Source of the DNA: Triplophysa rosa
Lineage: Eukaryota; Chordata; Actinopteri; Cypriniformes; Nemacheilidae
Assembly: GCF_024868665.1 (NCBI RefSeq)
Contig: NC_079891.1
Coordinates: forward strand, 11,451,573-11,515,572
Direction of reading: 5' to 3'
Length of the DNA: 64,000 nt
Shown here: in pieces, positions 21,093-31,384 of the stretch
Layout of the letters: each line of letters opens with the position of its first letter
Numbering within the stretch: the first letter of the stretch is position 1
Made by a program: the position numbers and the translations under genes
Notes under the pieces: model-generated
What the model saw: the letters and a program-made list of their open reading frames with translations, nothing else
What the model was told of the DNA's origin: nothing
Databases searched by the model: none

Positions 21093-22345
21093 GTGAACGG
21101 CAAACTCGATGTTGCGTCATGGCGAAGCGCAATGTCGAGTAAAAACGCCAGTCCCCAGCACTCTCAGTCAGACAGTGCGTTGAGCTGCGCAGTCGCCAGG
21201 CAGGAAAAACAGCAGAGCCGATCTCCTCCCCGGGGGACCTCCCCCGGCAAAGGAATCCGTACTGCTAGCCATCGATCCACCCCCCGGGGGGATGATGAAA
21301 AAGATCATACCTTTAGACCCCCTGTCTCATTTCTGGGAGCCTGTCCGGCTTCCCAGACTGTCAGGCTGGCTAGGAAAGATGATCGCGTAGCCAAGACGGA
21401 TCCAGTCGCCTCACGCCCGCCAAGTTTCAGGGCATCCGATATACCTCAGTCAGAGGCTAGGATGTTCCCGTACTTCAGGCCGAGGTCGCCACCCTTCTGG
21501 TGAAGGGAGTGATCGAGACCGTCTCACCAGCTGAGATGTTCAACGGGTTTTACATCCTGTACTTCATTGTCCCCAAGAAAGGTGGGGGGTTGCGCCCTAT
21601 CTTGGGTCTGTGTGTTCTGAACAGGCACCTACACAGTAGCTGCCTTTCAGGTTGATCACGCAGAAGCGCATCCTGACGTCCGTCAGGTGTCAGGACTGGT
21701 TCATGGCAATCGACCTGAAGGACGCGTACTTCATGTCTCGATCCTCCCTCGACTTCGGTTGTTACTACGGTTCACGTTCGAGGGATGGGCATATCAGTAC
21801 AGGGTCCTCCCATTCGGTCTGTCCCTGTCTCCACGTGTCTTTTCGAAGGTCATGGAAGCCGCCCTCCTTCCCCTTAGGGAAGGAGGTGTGCGGGTACTAA
21901 ACTATCTTGACGAGTGGCTCAGCTTGGCGCACTCTCGAGATCTGTTGTGTACACACAGGGACCTGGTGCTCCAGCACCTAGATCAGTGGGGCTACAGGTC
22001 AACTGAAAAGAGCAAGCTCTCCCCGGTGCAGAGCGTCCTCTTTCTCGGTATGGAACTCGACTCTGTCCTCATGAGCGGCCCCGCTCACCCTGTGTGGGGG
22101 GCGCGAGACCCGCGACGAGGAAGCCCACGCCCTCGCGGCCTCCCAGATGCAGTGCGACTGACTACAGAGCGCGCCCGATCAGTGTTGAACTGCCTGAAGC
22201 TCTCAGGCAGTCAGCGGTCCCCCTGAAACAATTTCAGAGGCTCCTGGGATACATGGCATCCTCGGCGGGGGTGCCCCCCCTCGGGTCGATGCACATACGA
22301 ACGCTCCAACACTGGCTACAGAGTCAAGTTCCTTGGAGAGGCACT
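21093..22345 (+). pseudogene. DIRS reverse transcriptase remnant (copy C)
   Basis: The RT region is readable in at least three frames: SASYLPTRE-like sequence is absent, but FMAIDLKDAY and GWAYQYRVLPFGLSLSPRVF are present. The catalytic box reads YLDEWLSLAHS, with the second Asp replaced by Glu. A GC-rich insert at 22074-22149 interrupts the thumb region. RNase H is deleted at about 22345. Confidence 0.8.
22074..22149 (+). repeat. GC-rich insert 2 in DIRS copy C
   Basis: Starts GCGGCCCCGCTCACCC, passes GGGGGGCGCGAGACCCGC and ends near TCGCGGCCTCCCAG. Copy B reads directly from the GACTCTGTCTCCATGACA region to CGACTGACTACAGAG here. Start, middle and end blocks match insert 1. Confidence 0.75.
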
Positions 22346-22625
22346 GCGCCTCTACTTGGACCGCACGCAGAGCCCAGAAGCTCTGAGCAGCTCTTTGTCT
22401 GTTCAGAGGTCAGCAGAAGGGAGGGCTGTCTCCAAACAGAGGCTGGCGCACTGGATCGTGGATGCCCTCGTTAGGGCATACCGATCTCAATTCGCCCCTG
22501 CCCGTTGGGAGTGAGGTTCACTCCTCATGGGCACTGGCTCAGGGCGCCTCTCTAGCAGACATCTGCAGAGCTGCGGGTTGGGCTATGCCCAACAACTCCG
22601 TGAGGTTCTAATACCTACGCGCGGA
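22346..22625 (+). pseudogene. DIRS tyrosine recombinase C-terminal remnant (copy C)
   Basis: RT is fused by deletion to the last third of the recombinase: SSEQLFVCSEVSRREG, then a frame change to the LADICRAAG region. The bases encoding the HxxR box are deleted between CCCGTTGGGAGTGAGG and TTCACTCCTCATGG. Non-functional. Confidence 0.75.
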
Positions 22626-23519
22626 ACCAGTGTCAGCCCGCATCCTGTCAAGGTGTAGGACCGGCAGCCGGTAGGGCGTACGCCTGTGAAAGCCCTTCCC
22701 CCTTCCTTAGGGGGATCAGCGGCTATTAGGCCTCCCCTCTTTCCCCCACTGGATAAAGAACAGGCATTTTATCCATCACTAGCACCTTCCTCGGGGCAGG
22801 CTGGGCAGAGCGGCCCTTCCCCCTTAGGCCGGGGAACAGTTGAGTTATCTCCCACATAGCTCTAACCGGACGTAGTGCTCCAGACATGGTAACCCCCCCC
22901 CCCCGTGGGCTGTTCCGTCTGATGTATCCTCATGAATGGTTCCCACCTCGGCAACCCATGACCTCCCTAGGTGGACTCCCACCTTGCGGTTAACTCCTGC
23001 AGTCCGCACTTTTTCCCACTTTACGATGGCATGTGGTGTCTCCACTAATTCCTCCCTACGGTAGGTAGTGGTCTCTGCAGCGTTTTTCCCCCGGGGGGAA
23101 TAATGCTTACCCAGTGGCCCTTACGGTGCCGGGCGGCTTCTCGCCATTTAGAGAACTAGGCCTCCGCCCATGACGGCCGGTGGCAGGGGCTTCCCAACTT
23201 TGTGTGGAAAGCTCTGGGTCCCCCTTCCTTCCACTGGAAGGTCATAATTTCGCGTTAGCGTGTTCGTCTGACTCGCCCAGGCCAGTCAATGTCGCTCCGC
23301 AGAGATTGTGACGTGGCTCAGTGCTGTGGCGTTTTCCATAGGAACCCCATTCTGTCGGTTCGACACAACGTCGAGACACCGACAGAAAGGGAACGTCTTG
23401 GTTACGGATGTAACCTCGGTTCCCTGATGGAGGGAACGAGACGTTGTGTCCCTCATGCCACAACACTGGCCGCCCACCCCAGCGGTCGGGGGAGGATGCT
23501 CTAGGCTCCTCAGACCAAA
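22626..23519 (+). repeat. DIRS 3' non-coding region and complementary block (copy C)
   Basis: It corresponds to copy B 9020-9840 and copy F 50290-51060. It holds the source of the block displaced into gag (22932-23038) and the internal complementary region near 23345-23470. Confidence 0.75.
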
Positions 23520-23702
23520 GGTGAATGAATGCGCACGCCGGCTTCCCTCTTATACCCGGACATCCGGGGAGGAGCCCGGCATGCAAATTTCATTCTCCAA
23601 TTTTCATTGGCCTTTTCTAAATACTCAGAAGATGATAGGTTCTCAAGACAAACCCCATTCTGTCGGTTCGACACAACGTCGAGAGACCGACAGAAAGGGA
23701 AC

Positions 23703-24426
23703 TGAATGCATATTAATTCACAAACACTTTTGCAATAAAACTAACTACTATTCATGTTTCTTATTTTTTTCCTTTCTGCTTGTGTCAACAGAAGCTACAT
23801 ACACCCCAAAGGCTCTTTTAAGAGCCATACCCATGTCTTTGCCCTTGCGGTCAGACACTTTCTCAGTATTTAGGTTTAGATTACATAAAGCTACATTGCC
23901 AGCAAGTCAGACTCATCAATGTCTTAATAAAGGCATTAAGGAGGTAGTTCTTTTAAAATACAACCTAGCAACGTGCACCTTATTTGCTATGTTAATATGC
24001 CTTAATAGATTATTATTCTTTACAGATATTTGAAATATCTCACTTATATTGAATGATGTTTCATTTTCTCCCTTCTGCTTGTGTCAACAGCAGCTATCCC
24101 CCCCCCCCAAATGCTCTTAGCCATATTACCCAGCGTCTTTGGCTTTGTAAGTACATGTTTTGATTAACCTCAATAACAATAAAAGTTGTAGAAGACATGA
24201 AAGATTATTTAACGGTTTTATATTAATTTGTTTAATAAAATGAGCCCACATTAAAACAAAAGGACATATAAAAGACATAATAAAATAAAATTAATAGGAC
24301 AGTCTGAGTGGAATAGTTTGTTTTTCAGGGTAATAATGGTCGCTTTTACATATGAAACTCAATAAATTGTTGTGATTGGCTTTTGCAGTAAATGTAACAG
24401 ATTAATTTCTGACCACACTGGCTTTC
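23703..24426. other. Gap with two similar exon-like stretches
   Basis: Two segments (about 23755-23860 and 24055-24150) share a pyrimidine tract, CTTCTGCTTGTGTCAACAG and a following CTCTTA-GCCATA-CC-GTCTTTG pattern. They look like a duplicated acceptor plus short exon. The open frame following the first does not match any family I know. A relation to the pseudogene at 27369 cannot be shown. Confidence 0.35.
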
Positions 24427-25008
24427 TGTCAGGGAATACGGAAGAACCCAAGCGCAGGCAGGCAGTGACAGGGTTAACAAAACAAGATATTTATTATAAA
24501 TAATAAGCAGAACACAAAGACCCACGATGGGGCAAAATACAGGAACAAGCAAACCATAAACAAGTACAGCACGAGGACTAACTGACATTAAACTGAATAA
24601 AACACTTGAACTAAACTAAACTAAACACTTACTGAGACGAAAAAACCAACACGACAGGAACAGGCAATACCGGAAACATAGGACGAGCGACAACACGAAC
24701 TGAATATAGCACAAGGCATAGCACGCACACATTGAACGAAATACACGAGCACAGGACAAAGAAACAAGAGGGTATATATAGGGAAGACAAACGAGGGATA
24801 ATTACACGGGGCAGGTGTGGGACATTAAACACTCAGGGAAAGATAAGGAGGAAACGAGATGGCGGGAACAGAGACGAGACACTGGAGAGAACGTATATTA
24901 TTGTCAAAAGGACAATAATATGTTTCTCTCCACACATAACCAAAGGCTTTGCCATGAATCTGCTACAGGACCAAGAAAAACATGACTAAATGAAGCAGAG
25001 CCATGACA
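24427..25008 (-). mobile_element. Solo LTR 3, 6-bp target duplication
   Basis: TGTCAGGGAATACGG at the left and GAGCCATGACA at the right are flanked by perfect GCTTTC copies (24421-24426 and 25009-25014). The poly(A) signal on the minus strand lies near 24490-24495, so the LTR reads right to left. It closely resembles the LTR at 30817-31384, for example GGACAATAATATGTTTCTCT. No internal sequence is attached. Confidence 0.88.
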
Positions 25009-26025
25009 GCTTTCCATCGTTTTGTGCTACCTAACCACTTTTCTTCACTATATATATATATATATATATATACTGTATGTTAAATGCTGTTATGTCGTTG
25101 CCATTTAAAGCTGTTAAATCTGTGTTCTGTCATTTGTGATAAAGGAGTATCAGCCAGTCTCAGAGAATCTCTATCTTTTCAGTTATGTCTGTCATTTTAA
25201 TAATTATACTTATTATACTTAATAATTATAATTATACAAATAGTATCAATAATATCTTTACTTTGTAAATTGCCACGCTGTCTCACAAGCTGCTCCATGC
25301 ACTTATAGAGACAGAAAAGTTGTTAAGGGGTTGTAAACTCTCAGATTAGACTGTGGTGTGAAGCAGTCTACTTAATGAATGGGAAACACTGTCTTAAATT
25401 AATAATTATTCTAGTTAAAGTTATTCTGAACACACACACTTATGTAATAAATTTAACGCCTTTTGCTGTCTGCAAACATATCATTTGCAGCCTAAGATAT
25501 TTTTAACTGCCAGGCACATTCCTGGATTTATCTTAGATATTCACATTAACATAATTCTCAACATTTGGTAAGGACTGTACTGTAATATTGTGTAATGTCA
25601 ACAATTGTGAGTAACATTAATATTCTTTCTTTAATTTATTAGATTCAGAGTTTTTTCCTGGCATCTCTTGTTTCGAGGTTAGTAATTTTTTAGACAAATA
25701 ATTGCTGGTAAAACAGCTGGTAAATAAAAAGTGTGTATTAACAAAATAATTGGAGAACAAGATGCATCATCATTTTTTTTATAATGCTATTGTTACCCTC
25801 TTTTTGTCTTTCCATTCTTACAGCTGCAGTAATAAAATGGAGTAAAGATGCAACAGAGGAGATCAGAAAACATAATCCGGACCATCTTAAGCATGCACCA
25901 TCAAGAAATGGAAGGGAGACACATAATGAATATTAAAAAGCCATATAGATTTTTTTTTTTTTTTTTATGTTACCTTTTAAAAGGTAATTTTATACCCACT
26001 AATTATTATATACACATACACATGC
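25009..26025. other. AT-rich gap with a TA microsatellite
   Basis: A TA dinucleotide run lies at about 25051-25073. Possible small exons (AG before 25643 and before 25824, GT after 25675) are too short to assign. A T18 run sits near 25950. Confidence 0.35.
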
Positions 26026-26337
26026 TGTCACACCCGTCAGCTGGAGTGTCCTTGTGCTTAACCAAAGGGCACTTCCCACATCACCTGGACTATCATAGCA
26101 CACTACATTGCCCATAATCCTTTGCTAGACTCAAACATGTTCACCTGTTTCCCATTAGCCTTGCCAACTCCACTGACCTGTGCAGTTAAGCTCCAACCCT
26201 AATTTAAAAACCCTCCAACCCTGGATTTAGGTTGGTGCTCTCACTGAAAGTGTTGAGAACATTTTGTTCCTCCATGGGATATGTACGACTCCTAAGCTCC
26301 AAAGCAAGGATGTGAGAAGTCTCTCTGTTTTGTCTCA
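26026..26337. mobile_element. Probable solo LTR 4, 5-bp target duplication
   Basis: It starts TGTCACACCCGTC, ends TTTTGTCTCA and is flanked by CATGC (26021-26025 and 26338-26342). It has TG-CA ends but lacks the AATAAA-GTTAACC pattern of the other LTRs, so it belongs to another family. With only 5-bp flanks as evidence, the call is less certain. Confidence 0.55.
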
Positions 26338-26587
26338 CATGCACTGTAAAAAGTAATAACTGATCTACTTAAGAGGATCTTGTAAATTTAACTGATTTTG
26401 TAAACTTTGTTGATTTTACTTGATTATGTTGTGTTGAATTAACTTTTAGGAGGATTCAAGAGTTAAACTAAACAATTTAAGTACACTGTACTTTAGAGCA
26501 TCGAGTGAGTCTTACTAAAGGCCTGTTTACCAAATATGGAGCCAAAGGTGTTATTAAAAATAATACATTCCATAGTGAATACAACTA

Positions 26588-26589
<2 letters not shown>

Positions 26590-26624
<35 letters not shown>

Positions 26625-26625
26625 T
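26590..26625. repeat. TA/CA microsatellite
   Basis: ATATATATA is followed by about fourteen CA dinucleotides. Confidence 0.9.
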
Positions 26626-27368
26626 GCGCGCAAGCACGCAATTGTATGTTCTGATTCTTGTCTTTCTCACAACCAACAACGAATTATCTTAAATAACAAC
26701 CAATAGGATATAAGCTTATTGCAAGCAGTTAATAATCATCGATATACTTCATCCCCATTGTGTCAGAGTTTGAATTTTATAGGGATTCTGTAATTAAGTT
26801 CCAGCATAGAACGAAACTTAATATGCGTTTATGTATTGTACTGTTTTTGTAACGTCTTCAACACATTTTTGATCTCATGTGGCGGAGCCTATGCGCGTGC
26901 GCATGCACAAAGCAAAAGTGCACATGCTAGCACAGGTAACCATAGCCGATGGAAGACAGCGAGGCAGAGACGAAGAACTTCACGTCTTCTTGATCTGGCA
27001 GCACAATTAGGTATAGTGGTGACCTTCTCATGAATCTCATTCTAATCGTGTATTTAGTCGTCATTGTATCGAGCATAATAAGTTAAGTAAAAAAGGATTA
27101 CGCGGATAGATGAAGAGGCAAACAGTTTTTCGTCTAGTAACTCTCTAACCGCCATTTGAGACCAGTGACTAACAAACTAAATTACAAACGTTGATTTCCA
27201 CCGAATATTTGATTTTATGTACAGTTTGTAAACTATTCTAAGTACATGATGCTATTTACGAATTATGATTTTCCATTAATAAGTAATTATTCATTGTAAT
27301 TATTTTTTCCTGTTTTGTTTTTTGTATGTTTAATTTGGAGGTGTAAATTCTGCTTTTTGAGGGCTCAG

Positions 27369-29131
27369 ATGTTGAAACACTACAGTAGAAAAGAACTGAT
27401 GGAGAGGGAATCTGCTGTGATGGATACATTGGAAAGGTGGCCAGCACTCTTTATGGAAAGTCAGGTTAGTAAATATTCTTGTATTGTATTGGGTTCATGT
27501 TGTATCATTAACCTGTTCTATAGAAATAAAAGAGCATAAAAGGTAATTCATACTTTTACATTTCAGTGAAAAGTGAATGCTTAATTGCTGTTTGTCACTT
27601 TTTTTTTTATTCTGGCAGAGTTCACTATTATATCGGGCAAAGACATACAAACCGAATTATTTCAAGAACTGGACCGTTGACATCTCAGAGCCAAAGGGGG
27701 AGACATTGGCTCTAAACTTAAGAAGATTCTGCAACAGAATTTCAACATTCAACATTGAAAAAATGTAAGCTCCACAGACTCCCAAGTTCTTTGCATTTGC
27801 AAGTGTTGTTTGCTCTGTGTTGTGTGTATGCTATTAAATAATTTTTTTTTAAATAATTTTTCAGAAATCTGACATCATTGGGAGACGAGCAGTTCTTCAT
27901 TGCCTTCCACTCCTCCTTGGAGAAAACCCCACTGATTTTTACAAGACATGTATTGTAAGTAGTTTAGTCTGTTTTGTTCTGGTGTTACGGGGCTTTCACA
28001 CTGCAAGAATGATTTCATAGTTCCGGGATGATTTGGCGGAAGTACCTTCTTCTTGTTGTTCGCACTGTAGGAACCGGACGGAATTTTAGTTTGGAGGAAC
28101 ACTTTAGCTCCTTCTCCTAGGCAGGATCTAAACCAGCAGGACACGAACGATCCGTAACGTAAGCAAACGCTGACAGGCCAAACTTCTGTTGTTGGTTGTT
28201 TGTCGTTGTTCAACGGACGCACTTAAATGACGTCGCTGTTGACCGGCTTACATCACTAAATAGTATATTTTGCCATTGCGAATGCGATTGAGGGAAATAA
28301 TTCAAATAAAGAACAGAAAAGAGGAGGAAAGAAAGTAAAAGAAAAGTAAGACAAAAGAAGGTTAGAAATGACAGAAAGAAAGAAAAGGAAGTCAAATGTG
28401 TTATGGAGAACTAAAAACCACTAGAAATCATGCAGAACAAAATGTAAACATTTAATAAATTATTTTCAGAAATGCTACATTTAGATCACTTTTCAAGTGT
28501 CAAATTAGCAGTTTCAAAAGAGATTTAATTTGTATAGCTGGCCTTCAATTTCTGATCTTTTTGTATATTTTACCCCTTAACATGCACCAGGCCCATAGGC
28601 AGGCCAGAGGGGATCCAACAGAGTTTTGAGGTTTCATCACAAGCTATTTTAAATAATTTATATATTGGTTAAATATTTTCAAAACCCACATGCAGACGTT
28701 AAACATGACTAATGATTTATGAAAATGAACAAGTTTGGAGATTCCAGGTTTCTGTCGGACAGTGATGATATGTTGTCTTAAAATATGTTAATTATTTTTA
28801 CCAAATTTTTGTTATGTCATTTTTAGGACTATGATGATGAAGGCAATTCAAGCGGCATATTGACATTGACCCCTAAGGACTGTGAAACCATACCTAACTT
28901 GCTGAACCTTGATGCCACATCCACTGCCATCTTTTTGGAAGGTACAAGTCTAATGGATGGAATCTTCCCCAAGCCATGTGCCTCCTTTTTGGGCTCTTTT
29001 ATGCTCTGAATTTAGAGTACCCTCTAGTAATGAAGAACAACTTTGATTTCATGCAGGGGGTGATTTTGTCACTCTGGCACAAGTCTCTGAAACTTAAAAT
29101 ACTATCTCTGAAAAATATTCTAATGCAGTAA
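27369..29131 (+). pseudogene. SAMD3-like uncharacterised protein, C-terminal exons, broken
   Basis: Four exon-like blocks have GT-AG borders: 27369-27464 (RKELMERESAVMDTLERWP), 27619-27764, 27865-27954 (GRRAVLHCLPLLLGENPTDF) and 28827-29131 (TAIFLEGTSLMDGIF, then LNLEYPLVMKNNFDFMQ). They resemble the C-terminal half of fish proteins annotated as sterile alpha motif domain-containing protein 3-like. In exon 2 the frame that fits the family (GKDIQTELFQELDR) has a stop directly after it. The last exon needs a one-base shift near 28990. No SAM domain is visible upstream. It is a pseudogene, or a paralogue fragment. Confidence 0.55.
27955..28826. other. Intron-like sequence of the SAMD3-like pseudogene
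   Basis: Starts GTAAGTAG and ends CATTTTTAG. It contains a purine-rich AAAGAAAG-type tract near 28310-28390 and nothing else I can name. Confidence 0.4.
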
Positions 29132-29715
29132 CGTCACTTTTCTCATTTCTACATTTAATGTTCTGTGAAAAGTTAAAGATGTGAAAAAGTTACATTGATC
29201 TTTTATCTTTCCAGTGCAATACTATGGAAGCATATTGGTTGCTATTTTCAATTTGAAATGCAATACGCAAAATGGCAATGCAGTATGTAAAATGACAATG
29301 CAATTGTGTATTTAAATATACATTTGAAATAGCATATGTGCAACATTAAGTGCAAAATGAAAATAAAAATTCAGTGATATCAATTACATTTGTCAGTTCC
29401 TGCACTAGTTTTAATATGTTATTTAAATGGATATTTTAACGCTCTTAAAGTTGCAAAATTAAAATGAAAATGCATTCCCCGAATTGATTATATATGTTTA
29501 AGATAGTCAAGCAAAACTGTAGCAAAATGAAAATTCAAATGTTATTTTCCCTAAATGCATTAACATTAACAGATTGAACATTTGTGATTGCATTTTCATT
29601 ACACAGCGCATCGGGTGTTGCAAAATTCAATGTGGACTTGACAATGCATTTTGAGCTGGCCACGCCCCCTCCCCGATACAGCGTCATTGCGTGAAGGCGG
29701 AGCCAGCATCGCTAG
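29132..29715. other. AT-rich gap
   Basis: Several GCAAAATGAAAAT-like motifs recur between 29260 and 29620. The short GC-rich stretch CCACGCCCCCTCCCCG at about 29660 may be the end of a dispersed repeat. No ORF is supported. Confidence 0.35.
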
Positions 29716-30780
29716 TTACGTGTGTTGTTTTGAGGTGTTGAAAACACGTACGACTGCAGAGATGATATAAGGCCGGCTGGAGGGCCGGCTGGACAGGGCT
29801 TGACGCCGGCTGGACCGGGCTTGACGCCGGCTGGAAGGCCGGCTGGAAGGCCGGCTGGACAGGGCTTTACGCCGGCTGGACAGGGCTTGATGCCGGCTGG
29901 AAGGCTGGCTGGATAGGGCTTGACGCCGGCTGGAAGGCCGGCTGGACAGGGCTTGACGCCGGATGGAAGGCCGGCCGGACAGGGCTTGACGCCGGCTGGA
30001 TGCCGACTGCACCGGACTGGATGCCGGCTGGATCACCGGACTGGATACCGGACTGGACGCGGGCTGGATCACCGGCTGGGACGCCGGCTAGATCACATGA
30101 CTGGACGCCGGCTGGATCACCGGACTGGACGCCGGCTGGATCACCGGACTGGACGCCGGCTGGATCACCGGACTGGACGCCGGGCTGGAGGCCGACTGGA
30201 TGCCGACTGAATTACCGGGCTGGACGCCGGCTGCTGCATCGGCTGATGCACCGGCTGCTGCTCCGGCAGGGAGGGAAGTACGCGCTGCCTGCCGCTGCCT
30301 CTTTCTCTTCAGCCGAACCACCCGCCTGGAGGTCGGCTGAAGGAAAGAGGCAAAGGGTGCGGTTGGCTCCGGCTGGGACTCCTCAGACGTGGATCCCCAG
30401 GACTCACGTCTCCCCCGCTTCCCGCCGAGACTCGCTGGCGGCGGAGAGGACGGTGTGGCGATGCCCACAACCCTATCCTCGGGAATAGCCGCCAGCCCCA
30501 TGAGAGGCTCCGCCATGGACATTTCCCTGGGCTCCTCATGATTAATCGCGAGTTCGACCTGGTCCGCGAAGCTCAGGTGTCTCAACCGGCGCATCTCAGC
30601 TGGCTCGAAGGGTTCATCGAGGCAGCTGTTGAATATTACTTTCAACTCTGCCTCGGTGAACCCCGAGTAGCGCACAATGGACAGGAAGTCCATGGCGAAG
30701 TCTTTCACGGGGGTCCCCCTCTGGCGGAAGCCGAACAGGACGTGAGCCTGGCGGCTCCTGTACGCCTCGTCCAACTCCAT
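29716..30780 (-). pseudogene. Gag-like ORF of an LTR element with C-terminal VNTR
   Basis: A 230-codon frame (30780-30088) starts about 37 bases inside the LTR. The N-terminal part looks like a retroelement gag: FRQRGTPVKDFAMDFLSIVR near residues 20-40, then FADQVELAINHEEP. A basic stretch RRVVRLKRKRQRQ lies near 150, and an Ala-rich linker leads into SSPVIQPA repeats. Reading continues in other frames to 29716. I cannot assign the family beyond LTR retrotransposon. No pol is present, so it is truncated or non-autonomous. Confidence 0.6.
29765..30210. repeat. In-frame minisatellite (VNTR) in gag-like ORF
   Basis: The right part (about 30095-30190) is a regular 24-bp unit of type GACGCCGGCTGGATCACCG with GACTG, read on the minus strand as SSPVIQPA repeats. 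The left part is an irregular mix of GCCGGCTGGAAGGCCG and GACAGGGCTTGACGCCGG units. The unit is a multiple of three, so the repeat keeps the frame in the right part. Confidence 0.85.
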
Positions 30781-30816
30781 GCTGCCCGCTGGGTTCTATG
30801 TATGGCTCGTGGATTC

Positions 30817-31384
30817 TGTCAGGATCGGGCGTGGAGGAAGAACCCAGATGCAGGCAGGCAGTGATGAAGGGGTTAACAAACAAGACTTTATTTCAAACCA
30901 AAACAGAAACAAAACACCCACGAGGAGGTAAACGAAAAGGTAACGAACTAATGAAACGAACAACAGGACCAAGGCTAACTAAACACTAAACTAGACAATA
31001 CTAGACAAAAACTAAGCTGTACAGTTACTAAGACAGGGGAAAACAGGAACATGGAGCACATGGAACGTAATGGTTGACATCAATACAGGTGAGCACAACA
31101 AACGTACACAGTACAATCCACGAGCACAGGACAAAGAAACATGAGGGCATTTATAGGGAAGACAAACGAAGGATAACGAGCGAGGGCAGGTGTGAAACAT
31201 AAGACACGGCAGGGAGACAATACAGAAAACGAGAGGGGCGGGGCCAATGACGAGACACTGGAGAGAACGCATATTATTGTCAAAAGGACAATAATATGTT
31301 TCTCTCCACACATAACCAAAGGCTTTGTCATGACTCTGCTACAGGACCAAGAAAATCATGACTAAATGAAGCAGAGCCATGACA
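30817..31384 (-). mobile_element. LTR 5, 5' LTR of the gag-like element
   Basis: Bounded by TGTCAGGATCG at 30817 and CATGACA at 31384, with a minus-strand poly(A) signal at 30887-30892 (TTTATT on the plus strand). It is closely similar to solo LTR 3 and shares the terminal GTTAACC, GCCTGCCTGC and GGGTTCT pattern with LTRs 1 and 2. The gag-like ORF starts immediately internal to it. No partner LTR lies at the other end. Confidence 0.82.

Larger units (their letters stand above)
18976..23702 (+). mobile_element. DIRS retrotransposon copy C, rearranged
   Basis: Both terminal repeats are present: left 18976 onward with GTTCCCTTTCTGTCGGTCTC, right ending 23702. The internal complementary region lies near 23345-23470. 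Gag, RT and recombinase remnants read on the plus strand. Compared with copy B it lacks RNase H and most of the recombinase N-terminus: RT at about 22340 jumps to the recombinase C-terminus. It carries two GC-rich inserts and a displaced 3'-region block inside gag, each listed separately. It lies head to head with copy B, with the Polinton remnant between. Confidence 0.9.

Noticed and set aside
18976..23702. DIRS copy C as two separate elements because of the 22346 junction
   Set aside because: Both terminal repeats and the internal complementary block fit one element with an internal deletion, without a second set of ends.
29920..30488. Plus-strand ORFs over the VNTR with GRRLDHRTG-type repeats
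   Set aside because: They are the antisense reading of the coding minisatellite. The minus frame has gag-like sequence upstream and starts beside the LTR.
30780..30816. tRNA primer-binding site next to LTR 5
   Set aside because: The sequence after the LTR (GAATCCACGAGCC on the minus strand) does not start with the usual TGG, and I cannot assign a tRNA.
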